DNA of 64,000 bases from Okapia johnstoni. Taxonomy: Eukaryota > Chordata > Mammalia > Artiodactyla > Giraffidae. A program made the translations under genes and the position numbers. A model generated the notes under the pieces. The model worked only from the letters and a program-made list of their open reading frames with translations, searched no databases and was not told the DNA's origin. The stretch lies in NCBI GenBank assembly GCA_024291935.2, contig CM044314.1, positions 22,790,001 through 22,854,000 of the forward strand. The letters are read 5' to 3'. Each line of letters opens with the position of its first letter. The stretch's first letter is position 1. This document shows, piece after piece, positions 21,388 to 32,884 of this stretch.

Positions 21388-21518
21388 GGCATCACTGACT
21401 CGATGGTCATGAGTTTGAGCAAGCTCCGGGAGTTGGTGATGGACAGGGAGACCTGGTGTGCTGGAGTCCATGGGGTCGCAAAGAGTCAGACACAAGTGAG
21501 TGACTGAACTGAACTGAT
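21388..21518 (+). mobile_element. BovB LINE, extreme 3' end, sense
   Basis: The last 130 bp of BovB: catcactgactcgatggtc, aagctccgggagttggtgat, ccatggggtcgcaaagagtc, ending gaactgaactgat. Bov-tA SINEs share this 3' part, but the gatggtcatgagtttgagc block is BovB-specific. Confidence 0.9.
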
Positions 21519-22330
21519 ACACTGAGGGTCCTTATTTACATAATGTCCAAATATTTTGTCTTATCAGCTGAGTCCTCTTTTTGTAACTGTCCAGTTTGTT
21601 AAATTAAGAATGCTATTAATCCTAAAGAAGACTGTTGCCTTAACTTTCCCTTGGTCTGTAGGACTTCAGCAGGCTGCCCCTCCATTTCAGTTCTAGGGTC
21701 ACCATAATCAACTGGCCAGTGTCATAGATTTCCATGAGTCAGACTTTTTGATTACAATTTTGGCTTCATTATTTATTATAGCTACCAGCCCATCTCGTCT
21801 TTGGGGCCTAAGTGTGGGTCCCTGTTTCCCAGGAATTCCATCATCCTCACTGAGTTTTGGGAAATCCAATTTGATAGCAGCAGTTCCCAATGTGATTTTC
21901 TACAGATATGAGCCATCATAAAGCTTTTCAAGGATGGTGGACTCCCCTCTCAAGTCATGTAAAGGATTCTCTGGATTCTGGAGATACAAATTTTAATCAG
22001 CACAAGAGCTCATTCACAATGAAGATTCCTAATTTGAATCTTAAAGATAACAAATCAAAAGTGTGGGGGGAAACCACTCTGGAATCTCCCCGAGTGGTTC
22101 TAATATACACCCATTGTGACCTGCCTCCCATTTTTTGTCTCATTTCAATATAACAGCAAGCATGGACCATGGATAAGAGATTCTCTAGAATGCTGATGGT
22201 CTTTGACATCTTCCAGAGCTCCTTCCCTATTACAAATCGCTTCTTACCACAGTCTAGAAATATGTCTGCTGCTTTTGTAAAATATAATTTTACTATAAAA
22301 ACGTTTTTAAAATCTTAAGTAAACTCTGTT
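21519..22330. other. Unassigned sequence, moderate GC
   Basis: About 810 bp. The minus strand holds a 60-codon frame at 21708-21890 with a fairly polar composition and further out-of-phase fragments beside it, which could be a decayed pseudogene or retroviral-type insert. I cannot assign it to a family. Confidence 0.45.
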
Positions 22331-22396
22331 CAAGCTGGTTTTAGAAAAGGCAGAGGAACCAGAGATCAAATTGCCAACATCTGCTGGGTCATCGAA
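22331..22396 (+). mobile_element. BovB LINE, 66-bp internal fragment, sense
   Basis: It is nearly identical to the BovB RT fingers (caagctggttttagaaaagg … catctgctgggtcatcg), with no neighbouring BovB sequence. An isolated internal fragment this short suggests a deletion, or DNA copied in during repair. Confidence 0.9.
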
Positions 22397-22499
22397 TTTA
22401 CTAACCATGCATGTGTTCTCCTTCACGGAATGCCATTCTTACCTTTGGAGGATTTTTGTCCTGTAACTATTTATATCTTACTCTTTATTACTTTATTGT
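22397..22499. other. Unassigned sequence
   Basis: About 100 bp between the BovB fragment and the MLT1 LTR, with no recognised element. Confidence 0.4.
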
Positions 22500-23090
22500 A
22501 TTACTTTTGTGTTTGTCACATGACAAATTACCACAAACTCAGTGGCTTAAAGCATCAGAAACTTATCACCTCACAGTTTCTGTAAGTCCAAAGAGTTGTA
22601 GAGTGTGGCTGGATTCTTTGCTCAGGGTCTTACAGGTTGAGATCCAGGTATCAACCTTCTCAGAGACAGAGTTCTCTCTTTCAACCTCACTTATTAGAAG
22701 AATTTACTTCTTTGTGCCTGTGTGATGGACATTCCCATCATCATGTTAGTTGTTGGCCAGAGAACACTCAGCCAGAGGCTGCTCACAGATTCTTCTCATA
22801 ACACTCATGGACAGTTCACAATGTGGGTGTACACTTTTGTCCAGGACAACTGGTGTGCATGCCTACTTCCCTGTATTCTACAACTAGCTGGAAACAATGA
22901 GCTCACCAGGTTAGGTGAGGTTCATCTGGATAATCTCCTCAACGTTAGGGAGATTGGGGACCTTAATCACATCATAACAATCCCTTCATAGCAGCACATA
23001 GGTCAGTGTTTGACTAAACGAAGAAGTGTGTCTACTAGGGACTGGGAATTTTAGGGTCATTATAGATTTCTGCCCACTTCAACGTCATAG
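22500..23090 (-). mobile_element. MLT1-type MaLR solo LTR, antisense
   Basis: It follows the antisense MLT1C/D consensus: tgacaaattaccacaaactcagtggctta, ctcacagtttctgtaagtc, ttgctcagggtcttacagg, ccttaatcacatc, gggtcattatagatttctgccc. It is old and diverged, with no internal sequence. Confidence 0.85.
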
Positions 23091-23189
23091 ATACTATCTA
23101 ACAGTTTTAAACTCAAATTATCATTTTCCTTAAAGTTCCTTATTTTTTTCAATTAATTCTTTTTTTATTATTAATCTTCATTCTTTGAT
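23091..23189. other. T-rich sequence
   Basis: Short low-complexity T-rich stretch with no element assigned. Confidence 0.4.
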
Positions 23190-23640
23190 CCCATTTTACT
23201 AGTTTGTTTTTTTTTTTCCCCCTAATCTCCTTTTCTTGTACCAAGATTCCATCCAGGATACTATGTTACCATGTTTAGTCCCCGTGTTTCCTTGGGCTCT
23301 TCCTAGCCATGACAGTTTCTCAGACTTTCCTTTTTTTTTTTTTTATGATTTTGACAGTTTTGAGGATTACTGATTAGGTATTTTGTAGCATGTCCCTCAA
23401 TTTGAGTTTGTGCCACATTTTTCTATGGTGAGACTGGGGTTATGGATTTTGAGGAGGAAGATCCTAGAAGTTGAAAACCATTCTCAACACATTCTATCAA
23501 GGATATATGCTCTCAGTATGACTTATCACAGATGACGTTGACTTTTAATCATTTGGCTAAATTAGTGTTGGCCAAGTTTTTCCACTTTAGTCACAAGGTA
23601 CTGTGTATCACCGTTTTTATGCACTGTAGGATTTATGCTG
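23190..23640 (-). mobile_element. Ancient L1M 3' UTR, antisense
   Basis: It matches the antisense old L1 3' UTR: accaagattccatccaggat, agccatgacagtttctcag, ttgacagttttgaggattac, agactggggttatggatttt, catgacttatcacagatgacg-like block. It is highly diverged and lacks ORF2 sequence. Confidence 0.75.
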
Positions 23641-24535
23641 TTATATTGTTAAAGATAATTATAATCTATCTATAATTATATGTAGTTATTTGAGTGAAAT
23701 CAGCTTATCGTGTTCTTTTTGTGTACTGTACTTATGTTTTGCTCCATGATTGTACTATTCTTACAAAATAAGTTGACAATTCATTCTTTTCTATTCTGTG
23801 TAAAAGCCTGTATAAATTGGGATGATCTATCAGGTGAGAACTTGGTAGAACTCACTTAGAAAACCATATGGCAATAGTATTTGTCTTTGTCAAAAGTTTT
23901 GACCTTTGTTTAAGTTTCTTTTTTAGTCTCAGCATTCTTCATGCAATCTAATTTTACCTGTTAGATTAAGTTACATATTAAAATAATTTTCCATTTCTTC
24001 AAAGCTTTTAAATGTTGCACTGTTACTAATATCATTATCGTAGAATATTATTAAAGCCTGCTCTATCTGTGGACATGTGCTTTTCCATTCATAATAATAT
24101 TTGTGTCTTCTCTTCACTTCTTTATCAGTCTTACCAGAATTTTTGCTCTTTCATACAGGATGATTGCATAAATTATCTTTCAAACCAGGAGAGTGAAAGG
24201 ATAACCCCAACATAAATAAAATTATATAAAATATGACAATATAATAGATGTTTTTTATATTATAAACTAAAAGACTTAGTTTTAAAAACTCTTTAAAATA
24301 ACATATTTCCTTTAAAATATATGAATACTAAAGCAAATGTGTCTGCTGGCAATGAATATCCAAACATCAAAAATTATGAGTGATTATTCTTGTAAATGTT
24401 TATTTATTTTCATTTCTTAGTTGTAATATTCCCTGTTCAATATCATTTACTTTGTTCAGAATAACATACTTTTAAATATATGGTCTTTATTATGCAAAAT
24501 TTTAAACATAAAATCCAAAGAAGTCTCCTTCAAAG
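23641..24535. other. Unassigned AT-rich sequence
   Basis: About 900 bp with no recognised repeat or meaningful frame. Confidence 0.5.
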
Positions 24536-25295
24536 TTCAGCTCAGTTCAGTTCAGTCGCTCGGGTGTGTCTGGCTCTTTGTGACACCATGGACTGCAGCA
24601 CGCCAGGCTTCCCTGTCCATCACCAACTCCCGGAGCTTACTCAAACTCATGTCCATCGAGGCGGTGATGCCATTCCAAACATCTCATCCTCTGTCCTCTC
24701 CTTCTCCTTCTGCCTTCAATCTTTCCCAACATCAGGGTCTTATGCAACGAGTCGGTTCTTCACATCAGGTGGCCAAAGTATTGGAGTTTCAGCTTCAGCA
24801 TCAGTCCTTCCAATGAATATTCAGGACTGATTTCTTTAGGATGGACTGGTTGGATCTCCTTGCAGTCCAAGGGACTCTCAAGAGTCTTCTCCAACACCAC
24901 AGTTCAAAAGCATCAATTCTTCGGCACTCAGCTTTCTTCACCGTCCAAATCTCACATCCATACATGACCACTGGAAAAACCACAGCCTTGACTAGACGGA
25001 CCTTTGTTGGCAAAGTAATGTCTCTGCTTTTAAATATGCTATCTAGGTTGGTCATAACCTTCCTTTCAAGGAGTAAGCATCTTTTAATTTCATGGCTGCA
25101 GACACCATCTGCAGTGATTTTGGAGCCCTTCCCCAAATAGTCTCTCACTGTTTCACCATCTATTTACCATGAAGTGATGAGACCAGATGCCATGATCTTA
25201 GTTTTCTGAATGTTGAGTTTTAAGCCAACTTTTTCACTCTCCTCTTTCACTTTCATCACGTGGCTCTTTAGTTCTTCTTCACTTTCTGCCATAAG
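24536..25295 (-). mobile_element. BovB LINE, 3' end, antisense
   Basis: It runs antisense from the 3' terminus (ttcagttcagttcagtcgct) to the block before YADD (cactttctgccataag). It is one of the better-conserved copies: the minus-strand frame 24801-25148 (115 codons) covers the post-RT region (KIRR-like, SIFKSRDITLPTKV, WCWRRLLRVPWTARRSN). Confidence 0.96.
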
Positions 25296-25931
25296 TGTTA
25301 TATATAACCTTCAAACTTATACTTTATTATTAACGAATTTAGCACTTCCTTTGTGGACAATGTTTTTTCATTGTGAAATAACTCAATGGAGCTGAAGTAT
25401 CTTGACAGTGTAGAATTTGATGGAAACTACTTCTGCTTTTAATTTTTTTGGACTGAAATTGTAAATATTTTAGGCAAATTATTTTCACAGGAGCTACTTT
25501 TTCACTATAATTAAAAATGCATGTCATTGACAAATATTTTAAAAAGACAAAACTTGTCAAATAGCCAGTCTGTTTTTCTAATATTTTGGGATATTTTGTC
25601 AAATTTAGATTCTGAAACATTGTTAGTCATCCTATTTTCATTCAGCATTTTCTTAGATATTCTGCTTTCAAGACTTCTCATTTATTTGACATAAAATACA
25701 AAACTAAATTTAGAAGGGTCATGAAAATCAACATTATTGTTGATAACATGGATTACTTTACACAGGTGTTCTTCAAAGTTTCAAACATCTAAAATAGGAT
25801 TTGTGATAGACGAAGAGGTTTAAAACACATTTCATTACTCCATTTAAAATTAGATAGATTTTCCACAAAATTTTTTAGTTCAGTTACTTAGCTGTGTATA
25901 TTTAAAATATATGCAAATTTGGCAAACTATA
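25296..25931. other. Unassigned sequence between two oppositely oriented BovB copies
   Basis: About 640 bp of AT-rich DNA with no recognised element. It would be the loop of a hairpin formed by the flanking BovB copies. Confidence 0.5.
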
Positions 25932-26806
25932 TTTAACTTATATGCAGAGTACATCATGCGAAATGCTGGGCTGGTTAAAGCACAAGCTGGAATCAAGTTT
26001 GCTGGGAGAATTATCAATAACCTCAGATATGCAGATGACACCACCCTTATGGCAGAAAGTGAAGAAGAACTAAAGAGCCTCTTGATGAAAGTGAAAGAGG
26101 AGAGTGAAAAAGTTGGCTTAAAGCTCAACGTTCAGAAAGCTAAGATCATGGCATATGGTCCCATCACTTCATGGGAAATAGATGGGGAAACAGTGGAAAC
26201 ACTGAGAGGCTGTTTTGGGGGGCTCCCAAATCACTGCAGATGGTGACTGCCGCTGTGAAATTAAAAGACGCTTACTCCTTGGAAGGAAGGTTATGACCAA
26301 CCTAGATAGCATATTTAAAAGCAAAGACATTACTTTACCAACAAAGGTCCATCTAGTCAAAGCTATGGTTTTTCCAGTAGTAATGTATGGATGTGAGAGT
26401 TGGACTATAAAGAAAGCTGAGTGCTAAAGAGTTGATGCTCTTGAACTGTGGCATTGGAGAAGATCTTGAGAGTCCCTTGGACTGCAAGGAGATCCAACCA
26501 GTCCATCCTAAAGGAAATCAGTTTTGAATATTCATTGGAAGGACTGATGCTGAAGCTGAAACTCCCATACCTGATGAGAAGAACTTACTCATTTGAAAAG
26601 ACCCTGATGCGGGGGATGAATGATTGAAGGTGGAAGGAGAAGGGGATGACAGAGGATGAGATCATTGGATGGCATCACTGACACGATGGACATGAGTTTG
26701 AGTAAGCTCTGGGAGTTGGTGATGAACAGGGAAGCCTGGCGTGCTGCAGTCCATGGGGTCTCAAATAGTCAGACTCAACTGAGCGACTGAACTGAACTGA
26801 ACTGAT
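25932..26806 (+). mobile_element. BovB LINE, RT C-terminal part to 3' end, sense
   Basis: It starts at tttaacttatatgcagagta just upstream of the catalytic motif, has an intact YADD (cagatatgcagatgac near 26024), and ends at the 3' terminus gaactgaactgaactgat. Frames at 25911-26246 and 26215-26427 overlap in different phases, which shows a frameshift near 26210-26240. Confidence 0.96.
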
Positions 26807-27374
26807 TTTTATTCCATTTGGCAGAACAATGCAGTTTATTTGGACAAAACTATGAATTATGTGTGCCCTCCAATTAATTTTTAATATATTTTTGTTCACA
26901 GGTTTTTTTTAACTTATGAAAAAAAGTTTTTTTTGTTATCATGAACTTTGGCACCACTAAAAATTTTATTATAACTACAAATACAAATACTTCTATCTTC
27001 CTGGCCGAGCCTTTAAGTTCAAATCCTGGTAACATTCACATATCAGATACTTCACCTTCAAGAGACTAAAATTCCAAAGGCCTACGTTAATTATGTGAAT
27101 GAAATGAAAAGATCAAATCAGTATGGGAATTAAATAATTTTCTGTTTCAAGTCAAATCACTGGTGGAAATCTGATATCATTTACTTATTTTCTATGCTTG
27201 TCTGCTAACTGAAGCCCAATAATGAAAAATCAAATAGCAATCAAGCTAAGAAGGAAGAAAAAATAATTTTATTTGAGCTAAACTGAGGATTATAATTCAG
27301 GAGATAGACCTCCAGAAGCTCTGAGAACTGTTCTATGGATGAAGATTTAGAGATGCCACATTATGTGTTCTTAA
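26807..27374. other. Unassigned AT-rich sequence
   Basis: About 570 bp. The last 130 bp (actgaggattataattcagg, ctccagaagctctgagaact) have the feel of an old ruminant LTR, but I cannot name it. Confidence 0.4.
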
Positions 27375-27556
27375 GGACTTCCCAGGTGCCTCAGCGGTAA
27401 AGAATCCACCTGCCAATGCAGGAGATGTGGATTTGATCCCTGGGTTGGGAAGATCCCCTGGAAGAGGAAAAGGCCAACCTCTCCTGTATTCTTGCCTGGA
27501 AAATTCCATGGACAGCAGAGTTGAGCCTGCTGCAGTCCATGGGATCTCAATGAGAA
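27375..27556 (+). mobile_element. Bov-tA SINE, sense
   Basis: It starts ggacttcccaggtgcctcag, has the ccacctgccaatgcaggaga and attcttgcctggaaaattcc blocks, and is cut within the 3' tail at ctgcagtccatgggatctca. Confidence 0.92.
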
Positions 27557-28316
27557 GGATACATTCATGTATACATGAGCATACATTCATGAACCTTCTT
27601 AAGACCAAGAATTATGTATCATATGTAATATATAAAGATCATCCAACATGTTTTGGTCAGGTTTGCAAGTACAGAGTGAGTTTTCATGTCATTGTTATCC
27701 CAAGTAAGGCTGAAAAAGAAAATATTAACCTTAGAACTACAATTCTGGAATCTGAGGAAAGGGACTATTCTTTGTAAAAGTTAATTATAGTCTCCTGCTT
27801 TGGGATCTGGTTAATGTACAATGAAGATGCACATTGCACGTCAGGAAAGGCCTGTCACAAGTGGGGATGTGTTGAGACATTGTTACTTGTCCATATAATT
27901 CTAACTTAGTTTGATCATCCTGCCATAGAGAAATTTATAGTTATTCCCCAATAACTATTGCCTCAATTTTTATATATGCCAAGAAAATGTGAAATTCAAA
28001 GTGGAAAGAGTTATGTGATCTAAACGAAAATTCGTCTTTCACAGCATGTGATGAAAACACATTTTCTCAAGATGTGTTCAGTTTTTATTTTTAGGCATAG
28101 TCTTCTTATGATAACTGTTTACCTGATTCCCATGTTGTCACTTCTCATTTCCATGTGGTCACTACAGTCCCCATTGTAGATGATCAATGTTAACAAACAT
28201 TGATCTTGAGAAATACAATTTCTGTTTATAACTTTAATTAAACGTTAACTTTTAAACTTTGCAAAATAATTCATTGTTCAAAATAATTCATTTTGAACAA
28301 TTGTTCAAATGTATAA
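27557..28316. other. Unassigned sequence
   Basis: About 760 bp, AT-rich, with no recognised repeat. It contains an 18-bp perfect palindrome at 28292-28309 (tttgaacaattgttcaaa) just before a tandem duplication. Confidence 0.5.
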
Positions 28317-28493
28317 TGTTCATTGTTGCAAAATAATTGCAAACAAAACAGTTAACTGTAAAACTAAAGTGTTACTAAACAATACGATAAATAATTGTAG
28401 ATTCATTGTTCATTGTTGCAAAATAATTGCAAACAAAACAGTTAACTGTAAAACTAAAGTGTTACTAAACAATACGATAAATAATTGTAGATT
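28317..28493. repeat. Recent tandem duplication, 2 x 87 bp, period 90
   Basis: 28317-28403 and 28407-28493 are identical over 87 bases, separated by 3 bases (cat). The period is 90, so the plus-strand frame at 28309-28623 reads the same 30 codons twice, but the frame shows no sign of being a gene. Confidence 0.97.
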
Positions 28494-28668
28494 TGCATGT
28501 ATTAAAAATGAAAAATTTTGTAACCAGAATGTTCAGACTATATACAAGCCACAGAAGGATTGGTCATACATATTTGTCATACCTATTTCATGTATAAAAC
28601 AAACTGTAATTTCCCATGTTTAATCACTGATCCCACTGACAGGTGGCCTCGTGGCCATAGCAAAACTA
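28494..28668. other. Unassigned sequence
   Basis: About 175 bp with no recognised element. Confidence 0.4.
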
Positions 28669-28884
28669 GTTGTTGTTGTTGTTCAGTTGCTAACTCATAT
28701 TTGATTCTTTTGTGACCCTATGGACTGTACCCACCAAGCTCCTCTGTTCGTGGAATTCCCAAGCAAGAAAATGCTGGAGTGGGTTGCCATTTCCTTCTCC
28801 AAGGGATCTTCCTGATCCAGGAATCAAACCCAAGTCTCCTGCTTGGCAGGAAGGCTCTTTACCACTGAACCACCAGAGAAGGCT
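28669..28884 (-). mobile_element. Bov-tA SINE, antisense
   Basis: It starts with the SINE tail as (TTG)n, followed by ttcagttgctaactcatatt, ccaagcaagaaaatgctgga, ccttctccaagggatcttcc and the tRNA-derived head complement (tctttaccactgaaccacca). It is full length and moderately diverged. Confidence 0.92.
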
Positions 28885-30112
28885 GTACCACAGCTAGCTG
28901 GTATACCATGGCAGGAGCATAGAGCCAAGTATTTCTTCCATGATCAGAAGATGTTAGCTGACCCTATTGCTTGTGTCAGGCACACTTCAGTTTATCAGAA
29001 AACACTGCATGTTGTTTCTCTGAAGGAGGAATTAGTCATGCATATCTGGAAAGATAATCAGAGAGAAGCAAGTTATCTTAGATCATGTTTCAGACTTAAA
29101 CACATGTTAAAATGACATTCTGTTCAGTTGCACTCACTGCTAGGTGAGACCATGGAAGAAGGTAGAAAAGCAAAGTAATGGTTTGCCAAATTTATGCTAA
29201 ATTAACAGAATTCAACTCTTCATAACTATATTTAATTAACAATTAATAATCTGAGACACAAGCTAAATGGAAGGTGACCCAGAGAGCTGAGGGGAACTAG
29301 GTCTATCTTAGATAAGTCAGGCATACAATAATCCAAGTTTTGTACATATTTTCAAAGAAGTAACGTTTTTACTTTGATGATTCTGTTCAATCATTTTGTT
29401 TTCACGCTTTTTATGTCTTTCTTTATACTTTCTTAGGGATTGTTTATTAAGCGTCTAAATTTCACTGAAAACCCTGCCCTACTGTCTTCATAAGTTTTAA
29501 TCAACCCAGCTAGTTTTGATAAACTCAATTTGGTTATCACAAGTGCCTGGAGCGAGCAATAACACTAGCGACTATTTCTAACTTTGGAGGAAAAAAAATG
29601 ATGAGAAGCTGGCAATGATTTAACTAGTTATTAAGCAGAGTAAATGAGCATTTAAGATACATTATACATAAAAACTTATTTAAGATATCTTATATTGTAA
29701 AACAAAGGCATCAATTATACCTCCTTGGCACATATAGGAAGCACATATGCATTCCTGATAGAATTATATGACAAGTGTCAGCTCACAATTATTAAAGAAG
29801 TACAGAAATGCAGATACATTCTGGAAAATATCAGAGGCTAGAAAAAATTTATAAAGCTCTTAGTTGTCATGGAAACAGATAAAATATTATATCAGCAACT
29901 GGAAAAAATCAGATATTGGGCATTTGTGACCATTACTATTTTTAATATTTTTTCAAGGGGTAGCAGAGAAATTTTTCTAATTGGGTAGTTCGTCTGACAC
30001 CAGAGCCTTATTTAGCAGATGATTTTGGAGGAAGGTATTAACCAAGATTGTAGGTTACCCAGAAGGAGTAAGCAAGTATAAAGACAGAGACTGGCTTGTA
30101 GGTTATGTGCCA
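28885..30112. other. Unassigned sequence
   Basis: About 1.2 kb. A 90-codon frame begins in the SINE and runs to 29115 without resembling any family. The rest is AT-rich with no recognised repeat. Confidence 0.5.
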
Positions 30113-30338
30113 GGCTTCCCAGGTGGTGTTAGTAGTAAAGAACCCACCTGCCAATGCAGGAGACAAGAGACACAGCTTCGATATCTGGATCAAGAAGATC
30201 CCCTGGAGAAGGGCATGGCAACCCACTCCCACACCCATTCCTGCCTGGAGAATCCCATAGACAGAGGAACCTGGCAGGATACAGTGCACAGAGTCACAAA
30301 TAGTCAGACATGACTGAAGCAACTTAGCATGCACACAC
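30113..30338 (+). mobile_element. Bov-tA SINE, sense
   Basis: ggcttcccaggtggtgttag head, ccacctgccaatgcaggaga block, ctggagaagggcatggcaac, and tail ending cttagcatgcacacacgaac. Confidence 0.93.
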
Positions 30339-31098
30339 GAACAAAGCGTGTGCCATACATCCTTGTCTGCCATGCTCCTATTAAAATGACAAAAACACTG
30401 AGAGGCTCACGACAAAGTTGCTTTGAGATTCCTGTTTTCATGAATTGCTTACAACTTGCTTACATGTATCATGGGTGTGGTTGCCCGCCCCTTTCCGTTT
30501 TCTCTCACAAACTGTAGCTTTGCTGGTCTACCAATCAGGAAGCTTTAGCTTACTTTTTTCCTATCAGGATCTTCTTCAGTACATTGTGAGTGATGAACCA
30601 CTGCTGAAGATCTTCTCCAAAACTGTGTTAAGAAAGGGATAAAGAAGAAGGGTTGAAGTTTGAAGTTCTAGTGGAGGCACTTGTTTTCTCCAACCACCAC
30701 AAATTCCCTTAAAATTTGGGTCTTAGGTAGGACCCCTTCTGTAAATTCCTTGGTCAGGTGATCATCCTCCCCATGGACACAGTCTCTATGCTGCCTGGGA
30801 GTCAGCTTCTCTTCTTGGTTCCACCCTGCATCTTCATGTCAAGCAGCTCCCATGGTTCTTCCAGGTGAGTGGTGGTATTCGCCTCCATCCTGACCCAGAG
30901 TCTCCAGCAGAAGAAAAGACTACAGTCACTGTGAGCTGCTGGAAATAAGTCTCCAAGTTCAGGTTGATATCTCAAAACTGATTATCAAGTATGTGAAAGA
31001 AAAAAAAATTGCTGAAACTTAGGACAAGAGACAAAGGCTCATTATTTGATGTTTTGATATGAGAGAGCATTTCCTGTGAGGCCTATTTGACTCTTAGA
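30339..31098. other. Unassigned sequence, GC-richer than surroundings
   Basis: About 760 bp with no repeat I can name. The texture of 30540-30900 suggests an old LTR or retroviral remnant, but no motif supports this. Confidence 0.4.
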
Positions 31099-31318
31099 GG
31101 GCTTCCTCTATGACTCAGTGGGTAAAGAATCTGCCTTCAATGCAGGAGACACAGGGGATGTGGGTTCAATCCCTGGGTCAGGAAGATTTCCTGGAGGAGG
31201 AAATGGAAACCCACTCCAGTATTCTTGCCTGAAACATCCCATGGACAGAGGAGCCCAGAGGGCTACAGTCAAAAGGGTCACAAAGAATTGGACATGACTG
31301 AGCAGCTAAACACGAGCA
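31099..31318 (+). mobile_element. Bov-tA SINE, sense
   Basis: gggcttcctctatgactcag head; an extra acaggggatg stretch lies in the tRNA-like part (31151-31160); then aacccactccagtattcttg and the gacatgactgagcagctaaa tail. Confidence 0.93.
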
Positions 31319-32684
31319 CACTTAGGAAAGATGTCTGTGTTGTCAGAGTACATAGAATTCTTCTGAAGATTGACTAAGTTATATTAACCAGGTTTTGGCA
31401 TAACAGCTTTTGAAAAACTACACCTTTCTTAGGATGACTATTTTGGGGGAATACAATGCTATTTTCACACAATCACACCAATGACTACTCTACATGAACC
31501 AATATTTTGCTATTATTTCAGGTGAGGATTTACTTACTAGAAGGATACTATAGCTTACTAGAAGCAGCATTTTCTAGCTGGAACACTCTATGTGAAACCA
31601 AGTTGAGTTTCTGCTATGTTCGGATGAACACAAGGTGTTTTGCTCTGCGTATGTAAGCTCAGAGAGTGATGAAGAGGTAGAATATTCTAGGACCTTTAGT
31701 CTGTGTGCAAAGTGTAGAACTGACAGAAGTTTTCAGGCACTGAAAACATTTTCTTTGGCTATAACTTTAGTTCCATCTGAGTGTAAGACAATCACAAACT
31801 GCATGAAAAAGGAAAATTATTAAGAAAGGATGCAGGAAGAAGAATATGCCGTCTAAAGGATGTCTCCCCACACACCATTCACCATCCACTATCTGGTCTT
31901 CTCACTGTAGTGAGCATAAGAAACCTTCATTAGGTTCCAACACTGTGAATAAAAGGACTTCATGTTTGTGTTTACTCTTCACAATTGTTCCTGTTAAGAT
32001 TAGTGGAACTCTTTTCTCATTGAATGGCCTTCACTTAGCAGCTGGATTTCCAGGAAGAGACAATTGAAGTATAAATGTATTTGACTACAATTAACAACAA
32101 GAAAACACAGTTGAATTACAGCCTATCAGATTAGTGGTTGACCAGAAGAGATTGGTGAGGATGGGTACTTTCACAGCCTGGAAGATGAGTTATCCCAATG
32201 TTGTTAGGGGGCCTGTGTCTTGTGAAACTTAACCAGCCTCACAAGTGGTTTAGCCTTCTTAGTTAGGACTATCTTTCCTCAACTGAATATTTCTGTTTCT
32301 CAAAGGATCCTTAAATCAGTTCTTTCTGTCTTCTGTTGGTGTCCTCCCAAATGAGTTCATATAAAACTCTTATACTTCATCATGATTAATTTGTTTGTAA
32401 ATTTTGTCATTAACAGTCACAACTCAAATGAAGCACATATTGAGGAAGAAATAGTGTTTTATTTTCCATTTTGTCCCAGCAGCTAGGAACAATGAAGCTT
32501 CCTTTTGTGCAGTGACATGGATCCTTGTAGCCCTACCTACCATTCTCAGATGGGGCTTCCACTGATCACGAGGTGGTGAGGACCTCAACCCAGAATGTGG
32601 ACATTCTTAGGCACTGTCCTTACTCTCAGTGGGAAAATGGCTTTTATAGGGGCTTTGTAACTTCCTCTCCTGCCTCTGTGTTGT
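31319..32684. other. Unassigned sequence
   Basis: About 1.4 kb with no recognised repeat. Short frames (62-73 codons) resemble no family. Confidence 0.5.
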
Positions 32685-32884
32685 GTGTTGGTCTCTCAGT
32701 AGTGTCTGACTCTTTGCCCACCTTGGACTGTGGCCTACCAGTCTCCTTTATTGATGGAATTTTCTAGGCAAGAATACTGGAGTGGGTTACCATTTCCTAC
32801 TCCAGGAGATCTGCCTGACTCAGGGATCAAACCCTGGTCTCCTGCACTGCAGGCCAGATTCTTTACCATCTAGGTCACCTGGGG
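32685..32884 (-). mobile_element. Bov-tA SINE, antisense
   Basis: ttggtctctcagtagtgtct tail side, ttctaggcaagaatactgga, and the head complement gattctttaccatctaggtc. Full length. Confidence 0.92.

Noticed and set aside
28309..28623. Protein with an internal 30-residue repeat
   Set aside because: The repeat is the 90-base tandem DNA duplication; composition and context do not suggest coding.
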